Positions 22,407 through 32,285 are shown, numbered from the stretch's first letter. The stretch: 64,000 bases of DNA from Shinella lacus (GCF_010994755.1 NZ_WHSB02000002.1:248001-312000), one strand, 5' to 3'. The notes: generated by a model from the sequence alone, not told the origin. Numbers and translations are program-made.

Positions 22407-22590
22407 GGGGCGCCTCAGGAGGCCGGTGGAAGGAGAAAGGCTGGCCGGCGAGGGCATCTCACGCCGAGTCGCCCGTTTTTGCAATGACGGACGTCAAAGC
22501 CTTGTGAAAATTGCAAGGCAAGGCAGAAGCGCAGGATTTGTGAAATCGCCGCATGCTTGGTTGAATGCGTTCCGACGAAAGAGGTGCGGC

Positions 22591-23448
22591 ATGGGCGAGA
22601 ATGAAATCTGGGCGAGCTACGAGAAGCGTCTGTCGCGCGTATCCGCCTATATCTACGATCATCTGGACGAGGATATCGACCTCGACCGGCTGGCGGAGAT
22701 CGCCTGCCTTTCGGCGCATCACTGGCACCGCGTCTACCGGGCCGTGCACAACGAAACGCTTGCGGCGACCGTCCGCCGGCTTCGCTTGCACCGGGCCGCG
22801 GGCGACCTGGTGCGGTCCGACCAAACCGTACGGGACATCGCCGCGCGATGGGGCTACCCCAATCTCCAGTCGTTCACGCGCACCTTTGCGGCTCACTATG
22901 GCATGCCGCCGGCGCGCTACCGGCGGGAGGGGAGCCATCGCGCCTTCGAACCGCAAAGCGGCAAGGAGCCGACCCGCATGTACGACATCACCATCCGCAC
23001 CCTACCTGAACAGACGCTGCTCGGCGTTCCCCATGCCGGGTCCTATATGGGCATCGGCAAGGCCTTCGAGGCGCTTTACGGCGCGCTGTTCTCTCGCAAC
23101 ATCTTCCGGCCGGACATGCGCATGGTCGGGGTTTTTCTCGACGATCCGGATCTCGTGGCGGAGGACAAGCTGCGCTCCTTCGCCTGCGTCACGGCGAAGG
23201 AAACCGTTTCAGCCGAAGCGCCGCTGGTTCGCCGCACGCTTGCAGGCGGCGATTATGCGGTGCTGCGCCACCAGGGACCCTACGCCAATATGGGCGCGGC
23301 TTACCGCTGGCTCTACGCCACCTGGCTGCCGGCCTCCGGCCGCTCCATCCGCGACGAGGTCATGTTCGAGACCTATCTCAACAATCCGCGCGAGGTGCCG
23401 CCAAGCGAGCTTTTGACGGAAATCCACCTGCCGCTTCAGCCGGCTTGA
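22591..23448 (+). CDS. AraC-family regulator with GyrI-like ligand-binding domain
   Basis: A 285-residue regulator with the DNA-binding domain first: two HTH motifs at about residues 10-110 (LAEIACLSAHHWHRVYRAV and IAARWGYPNLQSFTRTFAAH), followed by a GyrI-like/BacT effector domain at about 130-285 starting YDITIRTLPEQTLLG. Proteins of this Rob/SoxS-like architecture usually sense small hydrophobic drugs or toxins. The ATG at 22591 follows GAGGTGCGGC. It stands alone between SulP and the GST; no target is evident. Confidence 0.87.
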   Translation: MGENEIWASYEKRLSRVSAYIYDHLDEDIDLDRLAEIACLSAHHWHRVYRAVHNETLAATVRRLRLHRAAGDLVRSDQTVRDIAARWGYPNLQSFTRTFAAHYGMPPARYRREGSHRAFEPQSGKEPTRMYDITIRTLPEQTLLGVPHAGSYMGIGKAFEALYGALFSRNIFRPDMRMVGVFLDDPDLVAEDKLRSFACVTAKETVSAEAPLVRRTLAGGDYAVLRHQGPYANMGAAYRWLYATWLPASGRSIRDEVMFETYLNNPREVPPSELLTEIHLPLQPA

Positions 23449-23478
23449 TGATGAAGGCGGGGCGGGTGAAAACCCGCC

Positions 23479-24117
23479 CTAGCCGGCCTTCGCTGCCGCA
23501 AGCTGGCGGTGCATTTCCTCGTCGTCGATGGCAGTGGCGCGCTTGCTCGCCGGGCGTTCCTTCAACCGGTCCCAATAGGCCTTGAATTCCGGCCGGGGCT
23601 CCAGCGAGCCGAACTGGAGGCCCCAGCTGATATGGGCGCCGACATAGACATCGGCGGCGGTGAAGCTGTCGCCGGTGATGTAGGGATGCCGCGTGACGGC
23701 ATAGGCGAGGGTGTCCATCACCGATTCGTAGCTGCCGCAGCCGATGCTGCGGTGGCGCTCCTTCGGCACCTCCAGCCCGAAGGCCTTGATCGAGACCGCC
23801 ATTTCCAGCGGCCCGGCGGCGAAGAACAGCCAGCGGTAATAGTCGCCGCGCTGGTCGGTCGGCGGCGCAAGGCCGGCTTCCGGAAAGGCATCGGCGAGAT
23901 AGGCACAGATCGCGGCGGCTTCCGTCACGATGGTCTTGCCGTGGCGGATGCACGGCACCTTGCCCATGGGGTTGATCGCCAGATAGTCGGGCGATTTCAT
24001 CGATCCGTCGAAGGTCAGCCATTCCGTGCGATAGGGCGCGCCGACTTCCTCCAGCATCCAGCGCGCAATGCGCGCACGCGACATGGGATTGGCGTAGAAG
24101 ATCAGGTCCTCGGCCAT
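23479..24117 (-). CDS. Glutathione S-transferase
   Basis: A 212-residue cytosolic GST: N-terminal thioredoxin-like domain (residues 1-82, YANPMSRARIARWMLEEVG with the likely catalytic Ser13 region, then NPMGKVPCIRHG and the glutathione-contacting EAAAICAYLAD) and an all-helical C-terminal domain. It would conjugate or reduce electrophiles with glutathione; no substrate can be inferred. Transcribed alone and convergent with the AraC/GyrI-type gene. Confidence 0.87.
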   Translation of the reverse strand: MAEDLIFYANPMSRARIARWMLEEVGAPYRTEWLTFDGSMKSPDYLAINPMGKVPCIRHGKTIVTEAAAICAYLADAFPEAGLAPPTDQRGDYYRWLFFAAGPLEMAVSIKAFGLEVPKERHRSIGCGSYESVMDTLAYAVTRHPYITGDSFTAADVYVGAHISWGLQFGSLEPRPEFKAYWDRLKERPASKRATAIDDEEMHRQLAAAKAG

Positions 24118-24187
24118 GCTGTTCTCCTCTCACAAATGGTGGACGGGAGGATAGGGCGCGGGGTTGCCGCCGCAAGGGAAGGACAAA

Positions 24188-24216
24188 GAAAAAGCCCGGC
24201 GCGAGGCCGGGCTTTC
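24188..24216 (-). terminator. Intrinsic terminator after icd
   Basis: On the minus strand AAAGCCCGGC and GCCGGGCTTT enclose a 5-6 base loop and are followed by TTCTTTG. It lies 16 bp past the icd stop, separating it from the GST gene. Confidence 0.75.
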
Positions 24217-24231
24217 GGTAGGCTTTTTGGC

Positions 24232-25446
24232 TCAGGCCGCCATGGCCTTCTTAAGATTTTCGTCGATCTTGTCGAGGAAGCCGGTGGTGGAGAGCCAGGG
24301 CTGGTCGGGGCCGATGAGAAGGGCGAGGTCCTTCGTCATGAAGCCGGATTCGACTGTGTCGACGCAGACCTTTTCCAGCGTGTCGGCGAAGCGCGCCAGC
24401 TCCGCATTGTTGTCGAGCTTGGCGCGGTGGGCGAGGCCACGCGTCCAGGCGAAGATCGAGGCGATCGAGTTGGTCGAGGTTTCCTCGCCCTTCTGGTGCT
24501 GGCGATAGTGGCGCGTCACCGTGCCGTGTGCGGCTTCCGCTTCCACCGTCTGGCCATCCGGCGTCATCAGAACCGAGGTCATCAGGCCGAGCGAGCCAAA
24601 ACCCTGGGCGACGATGTCGGACTGCACGTCGCCGTCATAGTTCTTGCAGGCCCAGACGTAGCCGCCCGACCACTTCAGCGCCGAGGCGACCATGTCGTCG
24701 ATCAGGCGGTGTTCGTACCAGATCTTCGCTTCCTTGAACTTGTCGGCGAATTCCTTGTCGAAGACCTCCTGGAAGATGTCCTTGAAGCGGCCGTCATAGA
24801 CTTTCAGGATGGTGTTCTTGGTCGAAAGATAGACCGGCACCTTGCGCTGCAGGCCGTAGTTCAGCGAGGCACGGGCGAATTCGGTGATCGAATCGTCGAG
24901 ATTGTACATGCCCATGGCGACGCCGGCGGACGGGGCGTCGAACACGTCGTACTCGATTTCCTTGCCGTCCTCGCCGACGAACTTCATCGTCAGCTTGCCC
25001 TTGCCGGGGAACTTGAAATCGGTGGCGCGGTACTGGTCGCCGAAGGCGTGACGGCCGACGATGATCGGCTTGGTCCAGCCGGGTACGAGGCGGGGCACGT
25101 TCTTGCAGATGATCGGCTCGCGGAAGATGACGCCGCCGAGGATGTTGCGGATCGTGCCGTTCGGCGACTTCCACATCTTCTTCAGCTTGAACTCTTCGAC
25201 GCGGGCTTCGTCCGGGGTGATCGTCGCGCACTTGACGCCGACGCCGTGCTTCTTGATGGCGTTGGCCGCGTCGATCGTCACCTGGTCGTCGGTGGCGTCG
25301 CGGTTTTCCATGCCGAGGTCGTAATATTCGAGGTCGACGTCCAGGTAGGGATGGATCAGCTTGTCCTTGATGAACTGCCAGATGATGCGCGTCATCTCGT
25401 CGCCGTCGAGCTCGACGACGGGGTTGGCGACCTTGATCTTTGCCAT
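24232..25446 (-). CDS. icd: NADP-dependent isocitrate dehydrogenase
   Basis: TCA-cycle enzyme oxidising isocitrate to 2-oxoglutarate with NADP. The 404-residue protein belongs to the eukaryote-like dimeric class common in Rhizobiales: [20 protein letters not shown] at the start, then [12 protein letters not shown] and the metal-binding [18 protein letters not shown]. The start at 25446 is fixed by homology; the upstream in-frame extension has none. Monocistronic, with its own promoter and terminator. Confidence 0.96.
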   Translation of the reverse strand: MAKIKVANPVVELDGDEMTRIIWQFIKDKLIHPYLDVDLEYYDLGMENRDATDDQVTIDAANAIKKHGVGVKCATITPDEARVEEFKLKKMWKSPNGTIRNILGGVIFREPIICKNVPRLVPGWTKPIIVGRHAFGDQYRATDFKFPGKGKLTMKFVGEDGKEIEYDVFDAPSAGVAMGMYNLDDSITEFARASLNYGLQRKVPVYLSTKNTILKVYDGRFKDIFQEVFDKEFADKFKEAKIWYEHRLIDDMVASALKWSGGYVWACKNYDGDVQSDIVAQGFGSLGLMTSVLMTPDGQTVEAEAAHGTVTRHYRQHQKGEETSTNSIASIFAWTRGLAHRAKLDNNAELARFADTLEKVCVDTVESGFMTKDLALLIGPDQPWLSTTGFLDKIDENLKKAMAA

Positions 25447-25510
25447 GGAGAGCCTCGTGTTTTGTAGGGGCTGGGCGCCCCGGATCGTGGACTTGAAAGA
25501 ACCGTTTGGC

Positions 25511-25538
25511 CCTATAGCATTCAAGGCCGGCAAGGCAA
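25511..25538 (-). promoter_or_regulatory. Candidate icd promoter
   Basis: On the minus strand TTGCCT (25538-25533), 16 bases, TATAGG (25516-25511), about 65 bases before the icd start codon. Both hexamers are fair matches to the housekeeping consensus; the assignment is by eye. Confidence 0.4.
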
Positions 25539-25663
25539 AGCCAACGATCGGATGAGGCGGTTTATTTTCGCCGGCGGACGGAATAAGTTTCGCCAAAATT
25601 CCGTTCCAGGAAAGTTCGCTCACGGCGCCCATCCGGGCCTGCCGTCACCCAATGGAGAATGTC

Positions 25664-26239
25664 ATGTCGCGTTTCGGTCTCGTTGCGCTCGTCCTTCTGC
25701 TTCCCGTTTCCGCCGAGGCGGCCGACTACAAAGCGCCGGTGTCGGAAATCATGTCTGCGGCGACCACCAACTGGCAGGATATGGGCACCGACAGCGACAC
25801 GCCGCCGCCCTACACCGACTACTTTTCCGAGGATTTTCTGGCGCGGCTCTACAGCAAGGATTTCGTGGCCAAGTACAAGGAAGCCGCGAAGTACCCCGCC
25901 TATGACGACGGCGGCTCGCCCTTCGATTACGACCCGATCATCGGCGGCCAGGACGGCTGCGCGCTGAAGGACATCACGGTGACGGAAGGCCAGCCCGCAG
26001 GCGGCGCGGAAGATGTCACGGTGACCTTCGATAACAGCCATTGCTTTGGCGAGCGCGCCGCGGACTGGGAGCCGGAAAAGCTCGTCTTCAAGGTGATCGA
26101 CGAGGACGGCCGGGCCGTCATCAACGATATCGAGCGCCCGAGCTTCGAGGAGGCGGCGTCGTTGAAGAAGGAGTTGCAGGAGATTGCCCAGGAGGGCGCC
26201 AATGGCGGGAGCGGCACGGCAGAGGAAAACCCGGAATAA
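25664..26239 (+). CDS. Secreted protein of unknown function (DUF3828-like)
   Basis: A 191-residue exported protein. Residues 1-19 (MSRFGLVALVLLLPVSAEA) form a clear signal peptide. The mature part has two cysteines (in QDGCALKD and NSHCFGE) that could form a disulfide, a repeated beta-strand pattern and an acidic C-terminal tail. The overall layout, with YFSEDFLARLYSKDF and a C-terminal VIDEDGRAVINDI, resembles the DUF3828 group, but I cannot confirm membership. The ATG at 25664 is chosen because GGAGAATGTC lies in front; 25652 is an upstream ATG. Divergent from icd. Confidence 0.7.
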   Translation: MSRFGLVALVLLLPVSAEAADYKAPVSEIMSAATTNWQDMGTDSDTPPPYTDYFSEDFLARLYSKDFVAKYKEAAKYPAYDDGGSPFDYDPIIGGQDGCALKDITVTEGQPAGGAEDVTVTFDNSHCFGERAADWEPEKLVFKVIDEDGRAVINDIERPSFEEAASLKKELQEIAQEGANGGSGTAEENPE

Positions 26240-26301
26240 GCGGCTGCCGCTTTTCATTTTCGGCCAATTGTGCCAGTGAAGACCGACTTTTCTAAGGAAA
26301 T

Positions 26302-27144
26302 ATGGGTATGGCAGGCACGAACAGCGAGCGCACGCTGATCGCCGAAGGACCGGCGATCATCCTCGTTCATCCGCAACTGGGCGAAAACATTGGCATGGTG
26401 GCGCGCGCCATGGCGAATTTCGGCCTTGCCGAATTGCGCCTGGTCAATCCGCGCGACGGCTGGCCGAGCGACAAGGCGATCTCCGCCGCCAGCAAGGCCG
26501 ACCACGTCATCGAGGCGGCCAAGGTCTATCCGTCGCTGGAGGCAGCCGTCGCCGACCTCGAATTCGTCTATGCGACGACCGCGCGCGACCGCTACGGCTA
26601 TAAGGAAGTGCGTTCCCCCGTCGTTGCCGCCGATGACCTGCGCGTGCGTTTCCGGGCTGGCGAAAAGACCGGCATTCTCTTCGGCCGTGAACGCACGGGC
26701 CTCACCAACGAGGAAATCGCGCTTGCCGACGAACTGGTGACTTTCCCGGTCAACCCCGCCTTCGCCTCGCTCAATCTCGCGCAGGCGGTGCTGCTGATGA
26801 GCTACGAGTGGATGAAGAGCGGCCTTGCCTCCGTCGAGGACACGCCGTTCGACGCGCTGCCGCAGCGCCCGGCCAAGAAAGAAGAGTTGCAGGGCCTGTT
26901 CGACCATGTGGAAGAAACGCTCGATGCGCGCGGCTATTTCCGGCCTGCCGAAAAAAAGCCCAAACTGGTGGAGAACCTGCGCGCCATCCTGACGCGTCCC
27001 TCCTTCACCGGCACGGAGATCCAGGTGCTGCGCGGCATCGTCTCCTGCCTCGACCGTTTCACCCCGGAATCGCCGCGCGGCGCGACGAACCCGAACCGCA
27101 CACGCAACCGCCGGCCCAAGGTGCCCCGTGACGACGACGAATAG
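26302..27144 (+). CDS. trmJ: tRNA (cytidine/uridine-2'-O-)-methyltransferase, TrmJ type
   Basis: SPOUT methyltransferase predicted to methylate the 2'-OH of residue 32 in tRNA anticodon loops using SAM. The 280-residue protein carries the three knot motifs [28 protein letters not shown] and [16 protein letters not shown], plus the C-terminal helical extension typical of TrmJ. Its start is preceded by AAGGAAAT; a second ATG at 26308 is equally possible. The last codons overlap murI by 17 bp, implying co-expression. Confidence 0.88.
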   Translation: MGMAGTNSERTLIAEGPAIILVHPQLGENIGMVARAMANFGLAELRLVNPRDGWPSDKAISAASKADHVIEAAKVYPSLEAAVADLEFVYATTARDRYGYKEVRSPVVAADDLRVRFRAGEKTGILFGRERTGLTNEEIALADELVTFPVNPAFASLNLAQAVLLMSYEWMKSGLASVEDTPFDALPQRPAKKEELQGLFDHVEETLDARGYFRPAEKKPKLVENLRAILTRPSFTGTEIQVLRGIVSCLDRFTPESPRGATNPNRTRNRRPKVPRDDDE

Positions 27145-27943
27145 CGCCAAACCTATCCTGGTCTTCGATAGCGGCATCGGCGGGCTGACCGTTCTGCGGG
27201 AGGCACGCGTGCTGATGCCGGAGCGGCACTTCATCTATGTCGCGGACGATGCCGGGTTTCCCTACGGTCCTTGGGAGGAGCCGGCGCTAAAGGCGCATGT
27301 CATCGCGCTCTTCGACAGATTGCTCGCAGAACATGACCCGGAAATCTGCGTCATCGCCTGCAACACCGCCTTCACTCTGGTGGGGGCGGGTCTGCGCGCC
27401 GCCTTTCCGGCCATGCCCTTCGTCGGCACCGTGCCCGCCATCAAGCCGGCCGCCGAGCGCACGCGCTCCGGCCTCGTTTCGGTGCTCGCCACCCCCGGCA
27501 CGGTCAAGCGCGCCTATACGCGCGACCTCATCCAGTCCTTCGCCAGCCAATGCGACGTGCGCCTCGTCGGCTCGGAGCGGCTTGCGCCGATGGCGGAAGC
27601 CTATATCCGTGGCGAAACGCTGGCGGACGACGCGGTGCGCGCCGAGATCGCGCAATGCTTCATCGAACAGGACGGCCGCAAGACGGATATCGTCGTGCTC
27701 GCCTGCACGCATTATCCCTTCATGGCGAACCTCTTCCGCAAGCTCGCCCCCTGGCCGGTCGACTGGCTCGACCCCGCCGAAGCCATCGCCCGCCAGGCCC
27801 GCCGCCTCGTGCCGCCGCTCGAAACGCTGGCGCCGGGCGAGGACATCGCCGTCTTCACCTCCGGCAACCCCGATTTCTCCACCTGCCGGCTGATGCAGGG
27901 CTTTGGATTGCAAATCGAATCGAACTCACGCACAAACCGTTGA
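27128..27943 (+). CDS. murI: Glutamate racemase
   Basis: Cofactor-independent racemase supplying D-glutamate for peptidoglycan. The 271-residue protein has [11 protein letters not shown] at the N terminus and both catalytic cysteines in context, VIACNTA and VLACTHYPF. It uses a GTG start located inside the end of trmJ, so it is translationally coupled. Length and motifs are normal. Confidence 0.93.
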   Translation: MTTTNSAKPILVFDSGIGGLTVLREARVLMPERHFIYVADDAGFPYGPWEEPALKAHVIALFDRLLAEHDPEICVIACNTAFTLVGAGLRAAFPAMPFVGTVPAIKPAAERTRSGLVSVLATPGTVKRAYTRDLIQSFASQCDVRLVGSERLAPMAEAYIRGETLADDAVRAEIAQCFIEQDGRKTDIVVLACTHYPFMANLFRKLAPWPVDWLDPAEAIARQARRLVPPLETLAPGEDIAVFTSGNPDFSTCRLMQGFGLQIESNSRTNR

Positions 27944-28039
27944 GGCGCCTGAATTTACGGGATGTCGGCGTTGAGGGGCATCCTGGCGTCCTTGTCTGGG
28001 ATGTGCGGTTATTGCCATCGGCTCCGTGAAGAGGAACAC

Positions 28040-28762
28040 ATGGAAATGAAACTTTCGAAGCGTCTTTTCCTGAAGGGCGCCTGCTGCGGCGCGGCTGTGC
28101 TCGGCACCGGCTTTGCAGCGTCTGCCTCCGCCGCAGACAATACGGTCGTTGCGCATGCGCCCGCGCCGAACGGTCTCTCGCCGGACGAGGCGCTAGCGCT
28201 CTTGAAAAAAGGGAATGACGATTTCGTCGCCGATCGTGTTCCGGTTCTCCACATCGACCGCAAGCGCCGACTGGAAATCGCCGAAGCGCAGCACCCCTTT
28301 GCCGTGCTTGTGGGATGCTCCGATTCGCGCGTTCCGCCGGAACTGCTGTTTGCGTGCGGATTGGGCGATCTGTTCATCGTGCGCGTCGCCGGAAACACGG
28401 TCGACATGGTCGGACTCGGCAGCATCGAATATGCGGTCGAGCATCTCGGCGTGCCGCTGGTCGTGGTTCTTGGCCACGAACGCTGCGGTGCGGTGGCCGC
28501 GGCCGTCGCGGCGGTGAAGGATGGTGAGGACTACGACAGCGCGATCGAGGCGATGGTGGCACCGATCCTGCCCTCCGTCCTGCATTCCACCAGGCTGGAG
28601 GGGGATTTGCTGGACAATTCCGTTCGGGAAAACGTCAAGCGCGTGGTTGAGCGCTTGCGGATTTCCACCGACGTCATCACCAGCAAACTTGAGGCCGGCA
28701 AGCTGAAGATCGTCGGAGCCCGTTACGACCTCGATGAAGGAAAGGTCGACTTCTTCGTCTGA
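28040..28762 (+). CDS. Exported beta-class carbonic anhydrase
   Basis: Interconverts CO2 and bicarbonate with a catalytic zinc. The zinc ligands and partner residues are present: CSDSR (Cys93, Asp95, Arg97) and GHERC (His146, Cys149). Unlike the usual cytoplasmic beta-CA it begins with a 30-residue export signal, MEMKLSKRLFLKG then a hydrophobic stretch ending ASASA, with the SKRLFLK pattern of a Tat signal in which one arginine is lysine. Tat export would suit a zinc enzyme folded before transport. The ATG at 28040 follows GAGGAACAC. The protein is 240 residues; no transporter is beside it. Confidence 0.88.
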   Translation: MEMKLSKRLFLKGACCGAAVLGTGFAASASAADNTVVAHAPAPNGLSPDEALALLKKGNDDFVADRVPVLHIDRKRRLEIAEAQHPFAVLVGCSDSRVPPELLFACGLGDLFIVRVAGNTVDMVGLGSIEYAVEHLGVPLVVVLGHERCGAVAAAVAAVKDGEDYDSAIEAMVAPILPSVLHSTRLEGDLLDNSVRENVKRVVERLRISTDVITSKLEAGKLKIVGARYDLDEGKVDFFV

Positions 28763-28780
28763 CCCTCATCCGGGGGCCGC

Positions 28781-28801
28781 CGCAAAACTGTGGGTTTTGC
28801 G
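28781..28801. repeat. Hairpin after the carbonic anhydrase gene
   Basis: CGCAAAAC and GTTTTGCG form an 8-bp stem with a 5-base loop, 18 bp past the stop. It lacks a T-run, so it may be a weak terminator or part of the next gene's leader. Confidence 0.35.
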
Positions 28802-28901
28802 CGTTGTTGCGGACAAATCGCGCGGATCGGTGATAGACCTCCCGCCATGCGCGCGGTCCAATAGAACCGCGGCTGTCTTTCGGACGGAAACGAGGAATGG
28901 C

Positions 28902-30413
28902 ATGAAGGTCGGCATCGACATGGGAACGGTGCAGGGCGGTGCACCGGCCAGGCTCGATATCGAGGAACTGCTGGCGACCCGCCTGCTGGTGCAGGGCAAC
29001 TCGGGCTCGGGCAAGTCGCATCTGCTGCGCCGCCTGCTCGAACAGTCCGCGCAATGGGTGCAGCAGGTCATCATCGACCCGGAAGGCGACTTCGTCACGC
29101 TGTCGGACCGATTCGGCCATGTCGTCGTGGACGGCGAGCGCACGGAAGCCGAACTCGTCGGCATCGCCAACCGCATCCGCCAGCACCGCGTTTCCTGCGT
29201 ACTCTCGCTCGAAGGGCTTGAAGCCGATGAGCAGATGCGCGCCGCCGGCATCTTCCTCAATGCGTTGTTCGATGCGGACCGGGATTTCTGGTATCCGGTG
29301 CTCGTCGTTGTGGACGAGGCGCAGCTTTTTGCGCCGGCCTCCGGCGGCGAAGTCTCCGAAGAAGCGCGAAAACTCTCGCTCGGCGCGATGACCAACCTGA
29401 TGTGCCGCGGCCGCAAGCGCGGCCTTGCCGGCGTCATCGCCACGCAGCGCCTCGCCAAGCTCGCCAAGAACGTCGCGGCGGAGGCCTCCAACTTCCTGAT
29501 GGGCCGCACCTTCCTCGATATCGACATGGCGCGCGCCGCCGACCTGCTCGGCCTCGACCGCCGGCAGGCGGAAATGTTCCGCGATCTGCCGCGCGGCTCC
29601 TTCGTGGCGCTCGGGCCGGCGCTGTCGCGCCGCCCGCTACCGGTGGAAATCGGCGCCGTCGAGACCTCCGCGCGTTCGACCAGCCCCAAGCTGATGCCGC
29701 TGCCGGATGCGCCGCAGGACGTCGAAGACCTGATCTTCACGCCCGACCCGGAAGAGTTTTCCCGTCCGCTCGTTCGCCGCGCACCGCCCGCGCCGCGGCC
29801 GACGACGGATATCCTCGCCGAACTGTCCCGCGCCCGGCCGGAGCCGGTGGCGGAACCCGCGAAAGCGGCGGCGCCCGAAATCACCGCCGAGGAACGCGAA
29901 GACCTGCTCGACCGCACGCTGGCCGAAATCCTCGGCCATCCCGATGCGGCCTTTAGGGCCGATGCCGAGCTGTTCCAGGATTTCCTCGTGCGCTGCCGCA
30001 TCCGCCGCGTACCCGGCGCGCCGCTGTCGCTGCCGGCCTTCCGCCGCAAGATGGCGGTCGCGCGCTCGGGCGTCGATGCAGAGACGGCGGGAACGGAAAT
30101 CTGGGCGAGGGCGCTCGATCTGTCCCGCAGCGTCACCGAGGACCTGCAGGGCGTCTTCCTGCTCGTCGCGCAAAGCGCCGTGCGTGGCCTTGCCTGCCCG
30201 TCGGATGCGATGATCGCGCGCGCCTACGGCACCCATTCCGCCCGCCGTGCGCGGCGTTTGCTCGGTTATTTCGAGGAGCAGGGGCTTGTCGTGGTGCACA
30301 GCGATCTCGCCGGCCATCGCATCGTCGCCTTCCCGGATCTCGGTTGCGAGACGAAGCCCGGCGACGCCAACGGGCCGGACCTGACCGATTCCCGGCAGGA
30401 TGCGGCGGAATAG
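28902..30413 (+). CDS. HerA-like / DUF87 ATPase
   Basis: A 503-residue P-loop ATPase of the FtsK-HerA superfamily. Walker A is GNSGSGKSH (residues 32-40), followed by the HerA-type IDPEGDF; Walker B is VVVDEAQLF, and the arginine/sensor region MCRGRKRGLAGVIATQR follows. Residues about 320-400 are proline/alanine-rich linker, and the C-terminal 100 residues form a separate helical region with winged-helix character (SARRARRLLGYFEEQGL). HerA proteins usually act on DNA with NurA nuclease or with an antiphage partner, but no such partner is encoded nearby. The start at 28902 follows GAGGAATGG. Biological role unknown. Confidence 0.78.
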   Translation: MKVGIDMGTVQGGAPARLDIEELLATRLLVQGNSGSGKSHLLRRLLEQSAQWVQQVIIDPEGDFVTLSDRFGHVVVDGERTEAELVGIANRIRQHRVSCVLSLEGLEADEQMRAAGIFLNALFDADRDFWYPVLVVVDEAQLFAPASGGEVSEEARKLSLGAMTNLMCRGRKRGLAGVIATQRLAKLAKNVAAEASNFLMGRTFLDIDMARAADLLGLDRRQAEMFRDLPRGSFVALGPALSRRPLPVEIGAVETSARSTSPKLMPLPDAPQDVEDLIFTPDPEEFSRPLVRRAPPAPRPTTDILAELSRARPEPVAEPAKAAAPEITAEEREDLLDRTLAEILGHPDAAFRADAELFQDFLVRCRIRRVPGAPLSLPAFRRKMAVARSGVDAETAGTEIWARALDLSRSVTEDLQGVFLLVAQSAVRGLACPSDAMIARAYGTHSARRARRLLGYFEEQGLVVVHSDLAGHRIVAFPDLGCETKPGDANGPDLTDSRQDAAE

Positions 30414-30436
30414 TCGGATTTTCCGGGCGCCGCGCG

Positions 30437-30465
30437 TTGACAAATTTGTGAAACCCGCCTAATGA
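30437..30465 (+). promoter_or_regulatory. rpsD promoter
   Basis: A perfect TTGACA (30437-30442), 17 bases, then TAATGA (30460-30465). This leaves a leader of about 160 bases before the rpsD ATG. A second TTGACA at 30502 has no convincing -10. Confidence 0.65.
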
Positions 30466-30634
30466 CCCGCCAACGCCGGGCAGCAATGTCCGGTGTTTCA
30501 TTTGACATGTCCCGTGGATTCTCCGGTCGCGATCGTGAGAAACCTGTCGGAGCCTCGAAAAGGTTCAGAGGAGGGCGTGTTTCCTTCAGCCGGTCCGGCA
30601 ACGGGCAGGCAATAACAAGACTAGAGGAAATGCG

Positions 30635-31252
30635 ATGAGCAAGCGCGCTGCATCCAAGTACAAAATCGACCGCCGTATGGGCGAAAACATCTGGGGTCGT
30701 CCGAAGTCCCCGGTCAACCGCCGCGAATACGGCCCGGGCCAGCACGGCCAGCGCCGCAAGTCCAAGCTTTCGGACTTCGGTGTTCAGCTCCGCGCCAAGC
30801 AGAAGCTGAAGGGCTACTATGGCGACATCCGCGAGAAGCAGTTCCGCGCGATCTTCGCTGAAGCCGAGCGCCGCAAGGGCGACACCCCGGAAAACCTGAT
30901 CGGCCTGCTCGAATCGCGCCTCGACGCGATCGTGTACCGCGCCAAGTTCGTTCCGACGGTCTTCGCTGCCCGTCAGTTCGTCAACCACGGCCACGTCAAG
31001 GTCAACGGCGTTCGCGTCAACATCGGTTCCTACCGTTGCAAGCCGGGCGACGTCATCGAAGTCAAGGACAAGTCCAAGCAGCTCGTCACGGTTCTGGAAT
31101 CCGTTGGCCTCGCTGAACGCGACGTTCCGGACTATATCGAAGTCGATCACAACAAGATGGTCGCCACCTTCGTCCGCATCCCGGTTCTCTCCGACGTGCC
31201 CTACGCCGTCGTCATGGAACCGCATCTGGTCGTCGAATTCTACTCGCGTTAA
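30635..31252 (+). CDS. rpsD: 30S ribosomal protein S4
   Basis: Primary 16S rRNA-binding protein that nucleates the 30S body and contributes to decoding fidelity. The 205-residue protein has the N-terminal basic S4 region ([16 protein letters not shown]) and an S4 RNA-binding domain with [20 protein letters not shown] and [16 protein letters not shown]. It stands alone, as in many alphaproteobacteria, outside the alpha operon. A strong promoter, long leader and terminator frame it; the leader could carry S4 autoregulation, but no pseudoknot was modelled. Confidence 0.97.
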   Translation: MSKRAASKYKIDRRMGENIWGRPKSPVNRREYGPGQHGQRRKSKLSDFGVQLRAKQKLKGYYGDIREKQFRAIFAEAERRKGDTPENLIGLLESRLDAIVYRAKFVPTVFAARQFVNHGHVKVNGVRVNIGSYRCKPGDVIEVKDKSKQLVTVLESVGLAERDVPDYIEVDHNKMVATFVRIPVLSDVPYAVVMEPHLVVEFYSR

Positions 31253-31279
31253 TCGCGGTCGACACCTTGCGAAATCTGG

Positions 31280-31313
31280 AAAAGCCGCCAAGAGATTGGC
31301 GGCTTTTTCTTTT
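31280..31313 (+). terminator. Intrinsic terminator after rpsD
   Basis: AAAGCCGCCA and TGGCGGCTTT enclose a 6-base loop, followed by TTCTTTT. Confidence 0.88.
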
Positions 31314-31324
31314 GGGGGAATGGC

Positions 31325-32254
31325 ATGACGGATTTGCAGGCTATCGTGGATGAAATCCATGCGACGCTGTCGCCACGGCGCGGCGAGGGCAGGGTGGCGA
31401 ATTATATTCCGCAGCTTGCGCATGTGGACCCGCAGAAGTTCGGCATGGCCGTCGTCAGCGTCGATGGCACGACGTATCTCGCGGGCGACGCGGAAGAGGC
31501 CTTCTCGATCCAGAGCATCTCCAAGGTTTTCACGCTGACGCTGGCGCTCGGCAAACATGGCGAAGCGATCTGGAAGCGGGTGGGCCGGGAACCCTCCGGG
31601 TCCGCCTTCAACTCCATCGTCCAATTGGAGCACGAAGGCGGCATTCCGCGCAATCCCTTCATCAATGCCGGCGCCATCGCCATCACGGACCTCATTCTGG
31701 CCGGCCATACGCCGAAGGAGGCGATCGGCGAGATCGTGCGCTTCCTGCGCTACCTGGCCGATGAGGACGACATCATCATCGACCAAGCCGTGGCGCGCTC
31801 CGAGCAGGCGACGGGTTTCCGCAATTTCGCGCTCGCCAATTTCATGCGCTCCTTCGGCAAGCTCGACCACGCGGCCGAACTGGTGCTTGGCGTCTATTTC
31901 CACCAATGCGCGCTGGCGATGAGCTGCCGGCAGCTCGCCAAGACGGGGCTGTTCCTGGCCAACAGCGGCACCAACCCGCTGACCGGCCACCGCGTCGTCT
32001 CGCATATGCGGGCGCGGCGTATCAACGCGCTGATGCTGACCTGCGGCCACTATGACGGTTCGGGCGATTTCGCCTATCGCGTCGGCCTGCCGGGCAAAAG
32101 CGGCGTGGGTGGCGGCATCCTGGCCGTGGCGCCGGGCAAGGCTTCCGTTGCCGTCTGGTCGCCGGGGCTGAACGACAACGGTAACTCGCTGCTCGGCTCG
32201 CTGGCGCTGGAAATGCTGGCGGCGCGCACCGGCTGGTCGGTCTTCGGGGCTTGA
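31325..32254 (+). CDS. glsA: Glutaminase
   Basis: Serine-beta-lactamase-fold glutaminase hydrolysing glutamine to glutamate and ammonia. The 309-residue protein carries the catalytic SxxK in SIQSISKV (Ser64, Lys67), the substrate motif [14 protein letters not shown], and GKSGVGGGI near the C terminus. Length equals the standard bacterial enzyme. It starts directly behind the rpsD terminator, so it needs its own promoter, which was not resolved. It lies 31 bp upstream of ttcA. Confidence 0.93.
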   Translation: MTDLQAIVDEIHATLSPRRGEGRVANYIPQLAHVDPQKFGMAVVSVDGTTYLAGDAEEAFSIQSISKVFTLTLALGKHGEAIWKRVGREPSGSAFNSIVQLEHEGGIPRNPFINAGAIAITDLILAGHTPKEAIGEIVRFLRYLADEDDIIIDQAVARSEQATGFRNFALANFMRSFGKLDHAAELVLGVYFHQCALAMSCRQLAKTGLFLANSGTNPLTGHRVVSHMRARRINALMLTCGHYDGSGDFAYRVGLPGKSGVGGGILAVAPGKASVAVWSPGLNDNGNSLLGSLALEMLAARTGWSVFGA

Positions 32255-32285
32255 TTGTGAGCCGCGTTCGGGGCATTGCAAACCC

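Noticed and set aside
20802-22487. 561-codon plus-strand frame over the SulP gene
   Set aside because: Highly charged His/Asp/Glu/Arg-rich translation typical of an antisense shadow; SulP is unmistakable on the minus strand.
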